Origin: Streptomyces sp. NBC_01476
GTDB lineage: Bacteria; Actinomycetota; Actinomycetes; Streptomycetales; Streptomycetaceae
Assembly: GCF_036227265.1 (NCBI RefSeq)
Contig: NZ_CP109446.1
Coordinates: forward strand, 2,307,501-2,371,500
Direction: 5' to 3'
Length of the DNA stretch: 64,000 nt
Of this stretch, positions 47,020 to 56,126 are shown piece by piece. How positions within the stretch are numbered: position 1 is the stretch's first letter; the number at the start of each line of letters is the position of its first letter. The notes beneath the pieces are model-generated. The model saw only the letters and a program-made list of their open reading frames with translations. It had not been told where the DNA came from and did no database searches. The position numbers and the translations under genes are program-made.

Positions 47020-47616
47020 ATGACCACCTCAAACACGAAGACGGCTACCGCCCCAGCGCAGCCTGACCCGCCGGCCGCGGCCGTGGCCCTCGACGCCCAC
47101 TGGGCGGCCAAACGCGAACGCCTCCAGAGCCGCACCAACGCCACCGCGAAGCTGAGGATTTGCGACGACGAAGACCTCAAGGACGACCTCGCCGAAGCCC
47201 AGCGGACCCACCGCCAAGCCGAGGCCCTGGTCGAGGCGCTCACCGAGGACCCGTCCAGTTCGGACCGGCTGGCCGACGCGAAGAAGGCCCTCGCCGCGTG
47301 CGGAAGGGCCGTTCAGAAGGCACAGGCCGCCGTGGATGGGGCCAGTACCTTCCTGGTCTTCCGAGCCCTCCCCAGGCCCGAGTACGAGGCCCTCATCAAG
47401 GCCCACCCTCCGACAGAAGAGCAGGCCGAAGAAGGCGAGCCGTGGAACATCGACACGCTCGCCCCCGCCCTGATCTCCGCGGCATCCGTGGATGGCATGC
47501 CCGTCGAGGACGCCACCCACTACCTCGACACCTGGGGGCCGGCAGAGTCCATCGCCCTGTGGCAGGCCGCGTACTCCGTGCAGAACAAGAACCGCACAGA
47601 CCTGGGAAAAGGCTGA
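47020..47616 (+). CDS. tail assembly chaperone (gpG-like)
   Basis: A 198-residue protein: a Pro/Ala start, AHWAAKRERLQSRTNATAKL, a coiled-coil middle (EAQRTHRQAEALVEALTEDP) and DGMPVEDATHYLDTWGPAES with ALWQAAYSVQNKNRTDLGKG at the end. Lies between tube and tape measure as in lambda gpG. The stop is preceded by a slippery GGGAAAA that makes a longer product. Confidence 0.88.
   Translation: MTTSNTKTATAPAQPDPPAAAVALDAHWAAKRERLQSRTNATAKLRICDDEDLKDDLAEAQRTHRQAEALVEALTEDPSSSDRLADAKKALAACGRAVQKAQAAVDGASTFLVFRALPRPEYEALIKAHPPTEEQAEEGEPWNIDTLAPALISAASVDGMPVEDATHYLDTWGPAESIALWQAAYSVQNKNRTDLGKG
47604..47610 (+). other. -1 programmed frameshift site GGGAAAA
   Basis: In the zero frame the codons are CTG GGA AAA GGC TGA, so the heptamer reads G GGA AAA (X XXY YYZ). 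Slipping back one base gives GGG AAA AGG CTG ATC, which enters the open downstream frame two codons before the stop. The lambda gpG/gpGT site is GGGAAAG at the same place. Confidence 0.88.
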
Positions 47617-48005
47617 TCGCCGATGCCCGACTACGCGGAGAACTCGAACTGTGCGACCGGTGGGGGATCCCCCACTCGCAGTTCCTCGGCATCGGTGACG
47701 GCACCTGGACCCAACGCGACCGCGCGAAGGCCCTCGCCTACCGCGAGTACCTCACCGGCGTCTGCCCCCACTGCGGCACCCGCCCCGAGGAATGGGAGGG
47801 CGACGACGAAGCCTACGTCGCCGAAACATCTCTCTGCCTCGGCTGTGAGGCCATCGGCTACGCCCAAGCCGACATCCCCCAGACGAAACACGGCGCAAAG
47901 GTCGGGCTGCTGCCCTGGGCCGTCCACGCGGCACGGCAGGCCGAACGGGAACTGAAACGCGCAGACCGCAGGCCACGCCCCTGGGACAACGCACGGCTCG
48001 ACTGA
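47610..48005 (+). CDS. tail assembly chaperone frameshift extension (gpGT-like)
   Basis: The -1 frame adds 131 residues after the slip: RLIADARLRGELELCDRWGI, PHSQFLG and later DRAKALAYREYLTGVCPHCG, LGCEAIGYAQADIPQTKHGA and a basic helix (RQAERELKRADRRPRPWDNA). There is no ATG or GTG start in the first third, so it is made only as a fusion of about 328 residues. The GT-type protein would bind tape measure and tube. The Cys-x2-Cys pairs may hold zinc. Confidence 0.85.
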   Translation, partial: RLIADARLRGELELCDRWGIPHSQFLGIGDGTWTQRDRAKALAYREYLTGVCPHCGTRPEEWEGDDEAYVAETSLCLGCEAIGYAQADIPQTKHGAKVGLLPWAVHAARQAERELKRADRRPRPWDNARLD

Positions 48006-48037
48006 CCAGCACCACCGGATGACAGAAGGGAGGGACC

Positions 48038-51000
48038 ATGCCGAACTGGAACCTGTCAGTGGCGCTCCGGGCAACCGGAGACCTGCCGAAGACCCTCAAG
48101 GCCACCGCCAAAGACGCGCGGTCCCTCGACACCGCCCTGAAGTCCACAGTGAAAGAGGTCGGCAAGCTCGGCACCGAGTCCCGCACCGCCACGAAGGAAG
48201 TCAAGAAACTCGGCAGCACCTCACGGTCCACAGCCCGGGACATCGACACCCTCGCAGCATCAGCCCGGGCGGCGCAGCGGCAACTCGTCCTGATCGCCGG
48301 ATCCTCCGGCGAGTCCCGCCGCAACATCGCGCTGCTCCGCACCGAGTCCAGGAACGCCGCCAACGACCTGCGGAGAATGAGTTCCCGGGTCAGCGTGACC
48401 ATCCGCGACCTGGACCGGCTCGCCGCCGCCTCCCGAACAGCCCGCACCGCCGCGGCACGTATCGGCGACGACGGCACCCGATCCATGGGCCGCATGGACG
48501 GTGCAATCGGCCGGGTACGCGACCGGGCCGCCGGCCTGCTGACGCTGCTCGCCGGCGGGGCTCTCATCGCAGGCGCCGGGAAACTCGTTGAGAACGGCAA
48601 CGAACTCAACCAGACACTCAACCAGTTCGGCGCCACATCCAACGCCACCAGAATGCAGATGGCCAGGGCCGGGGCCGTCGCCAACCAACTCGGTTCGGAC
48701 CTGAAACTCCCCAAGGTGTCCGCCGTAGAAGCGGCCGACGCCATGGTCGAACTGTCCAAGGCAGGGTTTAGGACCGACCAGGCGATCGACTCCACAAGGG
48801 CCGCCCTGCTGCTGTCCGCCGCCGCACAGACCGACGCAGCAGACAGTGCGAAGTACCTCGGCGACATCATGGACCAGTTCGGCCTGTCCGCCGACCAGGC
48901 CAGCAAGACCGCCGACACCCTCGCCGCGACCGCGAACAACGCCTCCGGTGGCGTCAAGGACATCTACTACGCCATGTCCTACGCTGGCCCGGTTGCGCAC
49001 GGACTCGGCATCGACATGCAGGACGCCGCCACCGGTGTCGGCATGCTCGCCAAGTCCGGCATCCTCGGATCCAAGGCCGGCACCGCACTGCGGGGAATCC
49101 TCACCAACCTCGCGAAACCCACCAATCAGATGTCGGACGGCCTGAAAACCCTCGGCATCAACGCGTGGGATGCCCAGGGCAACTTCAAGGGCCTCCGGTA
49201 CGTCATCGACCAGCTCCACACCGCCCAGCAGAAACTCTCCCCGAAGGCTTTCACCGCCGCGGCCGGCAAGGCATTCGGGAAGCCCGCCCTGGCATCGGCT
49301 GTCGCCCTGGCGCACCAGGGAACCGAGTCCTTCGACGCCCTGAACATTGCGGTACGCCAGCAGGGTGCCGCCGCTGCTATCGCCGCAGCGCAGGGTAAGG
49401 GCCTTGCGGGTGCCATGGTGCAGCTCAAGACCCAGTCGAAGCAGACCGGCCTGGCGATCTACGACGGGATGGCGCCGGCGCTGGAGTACATCACCCGCGG
49501 GCTGACGAAGGGACTCGCCGAGTCCACGCCGTACCTGACGGCCTGGTTCAAGCACCTCAACTCGGCGGCCTACCTGTACGGCCCGGACCTGAAGAAGGAG
49601 TTCTCCGGGATCTTCTCCGGCATCGGACATGAGGCCCGTGGGCTTGGGGCGAGCTTCAAGGGCTTCGGAACCGAAGTCGCTGCTGACGCCCTGAACGTTC
49701 TACTGAACGCCGGCGAGGCTCTCGTCACCGTCCTGAAGAACGTGGTCCACGGTGCCGAACCCGTGGTGCACGCCCTGGGTGATATCGGTAAGGGCGGCGA
49801 CGGGGTATCCACCGCCCTGGACACGGCAGTGTTCGCGTTCGACGCGACAGCGAAAGTCGTCGGTCAGGTGTCCGGTGTGCTGGGTCCGCTCGGCCGCCTC
49901 GTTGGGGCGCTGGTGCAGGACTTCAGCAGCCTTCCGGGGCCGGTGCAGTCAGCGATCCTCGCGATGCTCCTGGCGCGCCGTGTTGCCCCGGTGATGACCG
50001 GACTCGCTGGCACCGTCGGCGGTCGCCTTACGGGGTCGTTCCGGTCGTTCGGTGCGCAGATGGCCGTGCAGCGGACACTGGCGGCGTCCGCCGGCGTCAG
50101 CCTGTCCCGGTACGGGGCCGCGTTCGCGGTGCTTCAGACCCGCATCCCGGTCATCGGCCGGATCACAGACAGCTTCCGTACCGCCAGCACAACAGGCGGA
50201 CGCTTCACGGGGACGCTGCGCGGCATCGGCGCCGCCGCCACAACGAGTCTCCGCTCTGGGATGAGTGGACTCGTCGGATTCCTCGGCGGACCGTGGGGCG
50301 TGGCGATCGCCGCCGGCACTGTCGCCCTCGGCTTCTGGGCCGCGGCACAGCAGAAGGCAGCGCAGGCCACTGCGGAACACAAGGCCAGCGTTTCGTCCCT
50401 CACCCAGGCGTTCCGTGACAGCAACGGTGCGATCAATGACGCTGTCCGCGAGCAGGCCGCGAACGTCCTCCAGACCACCAAGGTCAAGGGCGGGTACGGC
50501 GATCTTGTCACGATCCTCGGGAAGGCCGGCTACAGCCTCAAGGACACCACCGACGCGTACCTGGGCCAGGGAACCTCGCTGAAGACCGTCGCCACCAGGC
50601 TCGACGCAATGTCGAAAGCGTCCGACAAGGCCGCCATGAGCCAGAAGAGGCGGTCCAGGGGCCAGGACGCCGACATCAAGGCCGGCTTGCAGTACAGCGC
50701 CGCTGCTGATGCCGTCCGGGATTTGATCGGCGAGTCCGATGAGGCCGCGAAGAAAGCACGCGACCTGAACTCGGCGATCAAGGGGACATCGGGTGGGACG
50801 TCCGCATACGACCGGCTGAAATCTGCGGTGAGTGACCTTTCCGATAGCACGTCCGACGCTGACTCCCGGACGAGGGCGTTGAAGCAGGCACTTGATCTGC
50901 TGTCCGGCGGGACGCTGGATTACCAGGCCGCCGAGGCGCAGATGAACCAGGCCATCAGCAACGCGAACGACCAGTTGGCTGACGGAGTGAACAAGGCGGA

Positions 51001-53179
51001 GGGGTACAAGAAGGCTCTCCTCAACACCAACGGCAGCATCAGCACCGTCACCAAGAACGGTCAGCAGCTCTACAGCAGCCTCACTGACATTGCCGACGGG
51101 GCCACCAATGCGGCGACCGCTGCGTTCTCTCTTGCCCAGTCTCAGGGCAAGGACCTGCCGACATCCATTGCCGCGGCTTCCAAGGAAATGCAGCGCGGCC
51201 GTGACGCGGCGATCAAGCTGTCTGGTCAGTACGGAATCACTGGGGACGACGCGAAGAAAGTCGCGGACTCCATGGGGCTCATTCCCGGGCAGGTTGCGAT
51301 CCTCCTGGAAACCCAGGGAGTTGATGGCGTCATGGCGGAACTCCTCGCGGTGCAGGCGCAGATCAAGCAGACCCCAGGGAAGAAGACCATCACCGTTGAT
51401 GCGTTGTCGGCGGACGCCCAGACGGCACTGAAAAACCTCGGGTACAAGATCCGCATGATCCCGGGGACGCGCCAGTTCCAGCTGACCGTACCAACGGGCA
51501 CAGCGAAGTCTGCCATCGACAGCCTCCAGCGGTACATCAACTCCATTCCCAGTCACAAAACTGTCACCGTCACCATCAACGGGGTCAAGACCGGCGTCGA
51601 CCCGAAGGCGTACTACTCGCAGGGCCCGCACAAAACCAACGCCAACGGATCCGTCACCGACTACTACGCCTCCGGTGGCATGCGCGAACGCCACGTCGCG
51701 CAACTCGCACCGGCCGGCGCCATGCGAGTGTGGGCCGAGCCGGAGACCGACGGCGAAGGGTATGTTCCATTCGCCAGGTCCAAGCGGCCCCGCTCGCGCG
51801 CCATCACCGAGGAGATCGTGCGCCGGCTTGGCGGTGACCCGTCGGCGATCCAGTGGAACGCCAACGGCTCGGTCACCGCATTCGACTCCGGCGGGTTCTC
51901 CTACTCACCGTCAGACCCGGCCCGGTCCCTCAGCGACGTGCAGTCCGGATACGACAGCTGGCACCAGCCCATCAGCCGCGACGACTACCTGAAAGCGATC
52001 AGGGCAGAGCAGAACGCCGTTGGATCACTGCGGACCGCAGAAGCACGCCTGCAGCAGGTCCGATCGCACAAGCACACCCACGCCGCCCTCGTATCGGCGG
52101 AGAACAGCGTCGCCAAGGCCCGCCGAACCGTCGCCACGGCCACGAACGCGGCGAACACCGCGGAGAAGCGTTACAAGCAGACATTCTCACTGACGGAGTG
52201 GTCCGGGACCCTCGGCGCCGCCGTCCGCGAAAGCAAGTCCTACGAGGCGTCCCTGTCCCGGATTGCGTCCCGGGGCGGATCGGACATCATCGACCAGCTG
52301 CGGAGCATGGGAACCGAGGGCGCCGACATGGTTGCCGCCCTCGCGAAGGCATCCACCAAGCAGTTCAACAGCATCGTCGCGAACCTGCGGCGCCTCGGAC
52401 CTCTTGCGAAGGCAACCCTCGCGGACTACACCTCGCAGATCAACGCCTCCAACAAGGTGTCCACCACCTTCGAGGCGAACCTGTCGAAACTCGCCGGGCA
52501 GGGGTACGGGGCGCTCGCCGCGCAACTCGCCGGGCAGGGCGACGACGCGGCGCAGGCCATTGCCGCCCAGGCGGTGAAGAACAAGACAGCCGCGGCGAAG
52601 GCGAACGCGTCCGCGAAGGCCGCCGGGAACGCTCTGTCGTCCGATCAGCTCGCCGAACTGGTGCAGATCATCGGATCGGTGTCATCGAACAAGGTCGGCA
52701 TTCACACGGTCGCGGACGCCACCGGCATTGAGGAAGACGAGATCGTCACCGTCGCCGGGAAGGCCGCCTCGCAGATCAAGACTGCGCTCGGGTCTAGGTC
52801 CTCGAAGTTCCTCGCTGACCTGGCGCGCGCCCAGAAGGGCCTCAGCTACGACAACGGGGGGATCAGGCCCGGGATCTACAGCACGACCGCCGGCGCGCTC
52901 ACGTTCGCCGAGCCGTCCACCGGCGGTGAGGGGTTCGTTCCACTCGGCCAGAACAAGCGGCCACAGGCCATGCGCGTGATGTACGACATCGCGCACCGAT
53001 TCGGTCTGGGCCTCACCGCCGCCGGGTCGGCTGGAGGAGTCACGGTCATCCGGCAGGAAGGCGACACCCACATCAGCGTGTCCACAGTCCGCACAGGCGC
53101 AACGGGGTCCGACATTGGCGCGCAGGTCGCCCGCTCTTACCGGCGGGCCAAACGGGGAGGGGTGAACGCACGTGGTTGA
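48038..53179 (+). CDS. tape measure protein
   Basis: A 1713-residue protein, the largest in the window. N-terminal coiled coil (about 1-135), a TP901-type core (LVENGNELNQTLNQFGATSN; AADAMVELSKAGFRTDQAID; ASGGVKDIYYAMSYAGPVAH), a hydrophobic centre (LVGFLGGPWGVAIAAGTVAL at about 745) and two copies of a motif, AEPETDGEGYVPFARSKRPR and FAEPSTGGEGFVPLGQNKRP, in the last third. At 0.15 nm per residue, tail length would be about 250 nm. GGGAGGGACC precedes the ATG. It sets tail length and helps DNA passage. Confidence 0.95.
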   Translation: MPNWNLSVALRATGDLPKTLKATAKDARSLDTALKSTVKEVGKLGTESRTATKEVKKLGSTSRSTARDIDTLAASARAAQRQLVLIAGSSGESRRNIALLRTESRNAANDLRRMSSRVSVTIRDLDRLAAASRTARTAAARIGDDGTRSMGRMDGAIGRVRDRAAGLLTLLAGGALIAGAGKLVENGNELNQTLNQFGATSNATRMQMARAGAVANQLGSDLKLPKVSAVEAADAMVELSKAGFRTDQAIDSTRAALLLSAAAQTDAADSAKYLGDIMDQFGLSADQASKTADTLAATANNASGGVKDIYYAMSYAGPVAHGLGIDMQDAATGVGMLAKSGILGSKAGTALRGILTNLAKPTNQMSDGLKTLGINAWDAQGNFKGLRYVIDQLHTAQQKLSPKAFTAAAGKAFGKPALASAVALAHQGTESFDALNIAVRQQGAAAAIAAAQGKGLAGAMVQLKTQSKQTGLAIYDGMAPALEYITRGLTKGLAESTPYLTAWFKHLNSAAYLYGPDLKKEFSGIFSGIGHEARGLGASFKGFGTEVAADALNVLLNAGEALVTVLKNVVHGAEPVVHALGDIGKGGDGVSTALDTAVFAFDATAKVVGQVSGVLGPLGRLVGALVQDFSSLPGPVQSAILAMLLARRVAPVMTGLAGTVGGRLTGSFRSFGAQMAVQRTLAASAGVSLSRYGAAFAVLQTRIPVIGRITDSFRTASTTGGRFTGTLRGIGAAATTSLRSGMSGLVGFLGGPWGVAIAAGTVALGFWAAAQQKAAQATAEHKASVSSLTQAFRDSNGAINDAVREQAANVLQTTKVKGGYGDLVTILGKAGYSLKDTTDAYLGQGTSLKTVATRLDAMSKASDKAAMSQKRRSRGQDADIKAGLQYSAAADAVRDLIGESDEAAKKARDLNSAIKGTSGGTSAYDRLKSAVSDLSDSTSDADSRTRALKQALDLLSGGTLDYQAAEAQMNQAISNANDQLADGVNKAEGYKKALLNTNGSISTVTKNGQQLYSSLTDIADGATNAATAAFSLAQSQGKDLPTSIAAASKEMQRGRDAAIKLSGQYGITGDDAKKVADSMGLIPGQVAILLETQGVDGVMAELLAVQAQIKQTPGKKTITVDALSADAQTALKNLGYKIRMIPGTRQFQLTVPTGTAKSAIDSLQRYINSIPSHKTVTVTINGVKTGVDPKAYYSQGPHKTNANGSVTDYYASGGMRERHVAQLAPAGAMRVWAEPETDGEGYVPFARSKRPRSRAITEEIVRRLGGDPSAIQWNANGSVTAFDSGGFSYSPSDPARSLSDVQSGYDSWHQPISRDDYLKAIRAEQNAVGSLRTAEARLQQVRSHKHTHAALVSAENSVAKARRTVATATNAANTAEKRYKQTFSLTEWSGTLGAAVRESKSYEASLSRIASRGGSDIIDQLRSMGTEGADMVAALAKASTKQFNSIVANLRRLGPLAKATLADYTSQINASNKVSTTFEANLSKLAGQGYGALAAQLAGQGDDAAQAIAAQAVKNKTAAAKANASAKAAGNALSSDQLAELVQIIGSVSSNKVGIHTVADATGIEEDEIVTVAGKAASQIKTALGSRSSKFLADLARAQKGLSYDNGGIRPGIYSTTAGALTFAEPSTGGEGFVPLGQNKRPQAMRVMYDIAHRFGLGLTAAGSAGGVTVIRQEGDTHISVSTVRTGATGSDIGAQVARSYRRAKRGGVNARG

Positions 53180-54068
53180 CCTCGTCGACTGGCAGTACGA
53201 CCTCGCGGGCGCGCTCATGGGCGCCGGCACAAGCATCAACGTGATCGAAACATCCGGTCTGGGCAGGCCCCCGGTCCGCGACAACGACGTGCCCCAGCCC
53301 AGCGCCGACGGGGTGTTCGTGGGCCCCGACTACTGGGACGCGAGGCAAGTCCAGTTCGACGCGGCCATCAAAACCCCCGCCGACCCGCAGGCGGCCCACG
53401 ATGTCCTCGCAGCCCTGCAGGCCGGGGCCGTCGACCCAGCGGTTCGCCTCGCGGGCGGGGAAACGATCCCGCTGCGGATCAAGCGTCCCGGCCGGCCCAC
53501 AAAGGTCCTCTACGGGCGCGTCCGAAAGGTCGACGCCGAGTTCGCGCAGGTCATCTACGGCTACGTCCCGCTCGACATCGAGTTCATTGCCGGCGACCCC
53601 CTGTTCTACGGCGACACCGACCAGACCGTGGAGATTCCCCTCGGGTGGCTGTCGGGCGGCGGGTTCACCGCACCGGTGGCCGCTCCGATCCTCGTCACCG
53701 CAGCATCCGGGGCAGCCGACCGGCCTGGGTGGGTGACCAACGACGGCGACACCGACACCTACCCGCTCATCCGCATCACCGGCCCGTGCTCGAACGTCAC
53801 GATCATCCACGCGGAGTCAGGAAGGACCCTCGCCCTGCCAACGCTGGCGCTCACCGCAGGCCAGTGGGTGGAGCTCGACGCGCGGCCCGGGCGCGTCAGC
53901 GTGGTCCGGGAGAACGGCGGCAACGCGGAAGCGTTCCTCTCCGCCGCCTCCCGCCTGGACCAGTTCTCGCTACCCGCCGGCCAGAGCGAACTGAGATGGA
54001 CCGCCGTCGACCCGACCAACACGTCCCGGCTGCGCCTGACCTGGCGTCCGGCCTACCAGGCGCTATGA
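53172..54068 (+). CDS. distal tail protein (Dit-like)
   Basis: A 298-residue protein (GTG start, eight-base overlap with the tape measure). VDWQYDLAGALMGAGTSINV, then RDNDVPQPSADGVFVGPDYW and VLYGRVRKVDAEFAQVIYGY, VPLDIEFIAGDPLFYGD match siphophage distal tail/tail-component proteins, with a galectin-like C-terminal half (IRITGPCSNVTIIHAESGRT). It forms the hub joining tube and tip. Confidence 0.85.
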   Translation: MVDLVDWQYDLAGALMGAGTSINVIETSGLGRPPVRDNDVPQPSADGVFVGPDYWDARQVQFDAAIKTPADPQAAHDVLAALQAGAVDPAVRLAGGETIPLRIKRPGRPTKVLYGRVRKVDAEFAQVIYGYVPLDIEFIAGDPLFYGDTDQTVEIPLGWLSGGGFTAPVAAPILVTAASGAADRPGWVTNDGDTDTYPLIRITGPCSNVTIIHAESGRTLALPTLALTAGQWVELDARPGRVSVVRENGGNAEAFLSAASRLDQFSLPAGQSELRWTAVDPTNTSRLRLTWRPAYQAL

Positions 54069-54084
54069 ACAGGAGATACACGCA

Positions 54085-55023
54085 ATGACGCTGTTCCAGG
54101 CGCCTATCTTGACGAATGGGTCGATGCACAGTGCGCAGCAGTTCCGGATGCTGGTCCGGGACCTCGCCAACGGAGCCGAGGGAATCACCCAGGGCGACGA
54201 CCTGAAGGTCACCGCCCTGGGGACACCTGGGGCCGCCGTACAGGTCGGCGACGGATCGGGGGTAGTCCGCGGCAAGGCCAACTCGTTCCAGGGGTCCTAC
54301 TCGGCCTGCAACATCGGGTCTGCGACCGTATCGATCGCATCCACCGGTGGATCACCGCGGTCCGACATGGTCGTGCTGCGCATCCTCGACCCCCAGTACG
54401 AGGGGAGCCTCGACCCGGCAACCGACCAGATCATGTTCTTCGACGTGATCAGCAACGTCGGATCGACCGCAACCGTGGTACCTGGCGGGTACACCGCGAT
54501 CCCCCTGGCCCGCATCGACATCCCCGCGTCCACGTCCACCATCACCTCCGGAATGATCACCGACATCCGGCAGTGCGCCAACCCCCGCCGCAACCGAACC
54601 CTGTGGACGTACTCGCCGACCGCGGCCCTCGTGGAGATCTCAGGATCATCCGGAACGTTCTCCTACTGGTCGAACGTCGCCGGGTGGAACATCCCCGTCC
54701 CGGACTGGGCAACCACCGTAAAGATCGTCCTCACGATCTGCCAGATCCGCTACTCCACCGCGGACTTCTTCGGGAACCTCAGCGCCACCTTCGGCGCCTC
54801 CCTGTCCCTGCAGAACACCGTCCTCGACGACAACAACGGAACTGGCGTCCGCCGGTCCACCGTCGTCGTAGCCGACACCCTCACCATCCCCAGCGCCTAC
54901 CGGGGAACCAGTCAACTACTACGCCCCAGGGCGGCCGGCGGGGGCGGCAACGGCGGCCACGTCGGCATGGACACCGGGGTGACGCTGGTCGCCGACGTGG
55001 AGTTCACCGAGGCGCCCCGCTGA
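54085..55023 (+). CDS. minor tail / baseplate protein
   Basis: A 312-residue protein. The first half (MTLFQAPILTNGSMHSAQQF; LVRDLANGAEGITQGDDLKV; SPRSDMVVLRILDPQYEGSL) is a conserved actinophage tail-tip module, and the second (AALVEISGSSGTFSYWSNVA) is beta-rich, probably a receptor or carbohydrate-facing domain. One-base overlap with the next gene. Confidence 0.78.
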   Translation: MTLFQAPILTNGSMHSAQQFRMLVRDLANGAEGITQGDDLKVTALGTPGAAVQVGDGSGVVRGKANSFQGSYSACNIGSATVSIASTGGSPRSDMVVLRILDPQYEGSLDPATDQIMFFDVISNVGSTATVVPGGYTAIPLARIDIPASTSTITSGMITDIRQCANPRRNRTLWTYSPTAALVEISGSSGTFSYWSNVAGWNIPVPDWATTVKIVLTICQIRYSTADFFGNLSATFGASLSLQNTVLDDNNGTGVRRSTVVVADTLTIPSAYRGTSQLLRPRAAGGGGNGGHVGMDTGVTLVADVEFTEAPR

Positions 55024-56126
55024 TGGCCGCGAACAACCTCCGGGTCATGACGCGGCACGCCCTCACCGGCGAGTGGCTGTCCAAGGCGCTTCCCCTGACG
55101 GACCCCGAGTTCGGCCCTGAACTATCCGGACCCGGGTCACTGTCCGGGACCCTCGCACCGCACCTCATCCACTCCAACAGCACCCTCACCGACCCCGGAA
55201 CCACCGAGATCTACGTCGAGGAAGACGGCCAGATCACCTGGGGCGGACTCGTCTGGGACGCCCGGCCCCAGGGCAGCACCTACGCGATCGAAGCAGCCTC
55301 GTGGCCGTCCTACCTGATGCACCGCATCGACCTCGACGGGAACCTCGGTGGCCGCGGCCCCTACGCCAACGCCGACCCCTGCCAGGTCCTGCGGGACGTC
55401 TGGGCCTACGCCCAGTCCATCCCCGACGGGGACCTCGACGTGGTCGTGGATGCCACCACCAGCACCGCGAAGATCGGTACCACCTCCGAGCCCTACGCCT
55501 TCCCCTGGTGGGAGTTCCCCGTCCTCGGCGACAAAGTCGACGACATCGTGTCCGGTCAGGCCATGCCCGAATACACGGCTGTTACGACCTGGAACGCCGA
55601 CCGGACGGCCCCTGTGAAACGGATCGCACTCGGGTGGCCGCGTCTTGGCCGGCGCCGAACAGACATCAGCTTCGCCACCGGAATCAACATCATCGAAGAC
55701 CCAGAAGTGCCCCTCGCCGGGGACGACTACGCCCAGGTCGTCGTCGCTAACGGACTCGGTGACGGATCAGCGAAGCGCCGCGCCATCAGCGCCGTCCGCA
55801 ATGGCCGGCTACGCCTCGAACGCGTCCTGGACGTCCCCGACATCTCCGCCACCGATGTACTCGCCACCCGGGCAGACCAGGAACGGGCCTTCCGGGAAGT
55901 CCTCGGAACCGTCGAAGAGATCACCGTCCGCCACACCCCGTCCGCACCGATCGGGTCCTGGCAGATCGGAGACGACGTGCAGGTCCGTGTCAACAACGAC
56001 TGGATCTCCTGGCGCGGCTGGTGCCGTATCACCGGGTGGACGAAGAAGCCCTCCGCTGACGGCGGGCCCCAGGCCGTGATCTCACTGCAGCCATCCGCCT
56101 CCTACGTATACGGGACCGCCGCATGA
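55023..56126 (+). CDS. tail protein (ReqiPepy6 Gp37-like/Tal-like)
   Basis: A 367-residue protein. ALTGEWLSKALPLTDPEFGP, IYVEEDGQITWGGLVWDARP and YLMHRIDLDGNLGG match the N-terminal part of tail-hub proteins of the Gp37-like group. AFREVLGTVEEITVRHTPSA and ISWRGWCRITGWTKKPSADG close it. No peptidase motif. Part of the tip complex. Confidence 0.8.
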   Translation: MAANNLRVMTRHALTGEWLSKALPLTDPEFGPELSGPGSLSGTLAPHLIHSNSTLTDPGTTEIYVEEDGQITWGGLVWDARPQGSTYAIEAASWPSYLMHRIDLDGNLGGRGPYANADPCQVLRDVWAYAQSIPDGDLDVVVDATTSTAKIGTTSEPYAFPWWEFPVLGDKVDDIVSGQAMPEYTAVTTWNADRTAPVKRIALGWPRLGRRRTDISFATGINIIEDPEVPLAGDDYAQVVVANGLGDGSAKRRAISAVRNGRLRLERVLDVPDISATDVLATRADQERAFREVLGTVEEITVRHTPSAPIGSWQIGDDVQVRVNNDWISWRGWCRITGWTKKPSADGGPQAVISLQPSASYVYGTAA

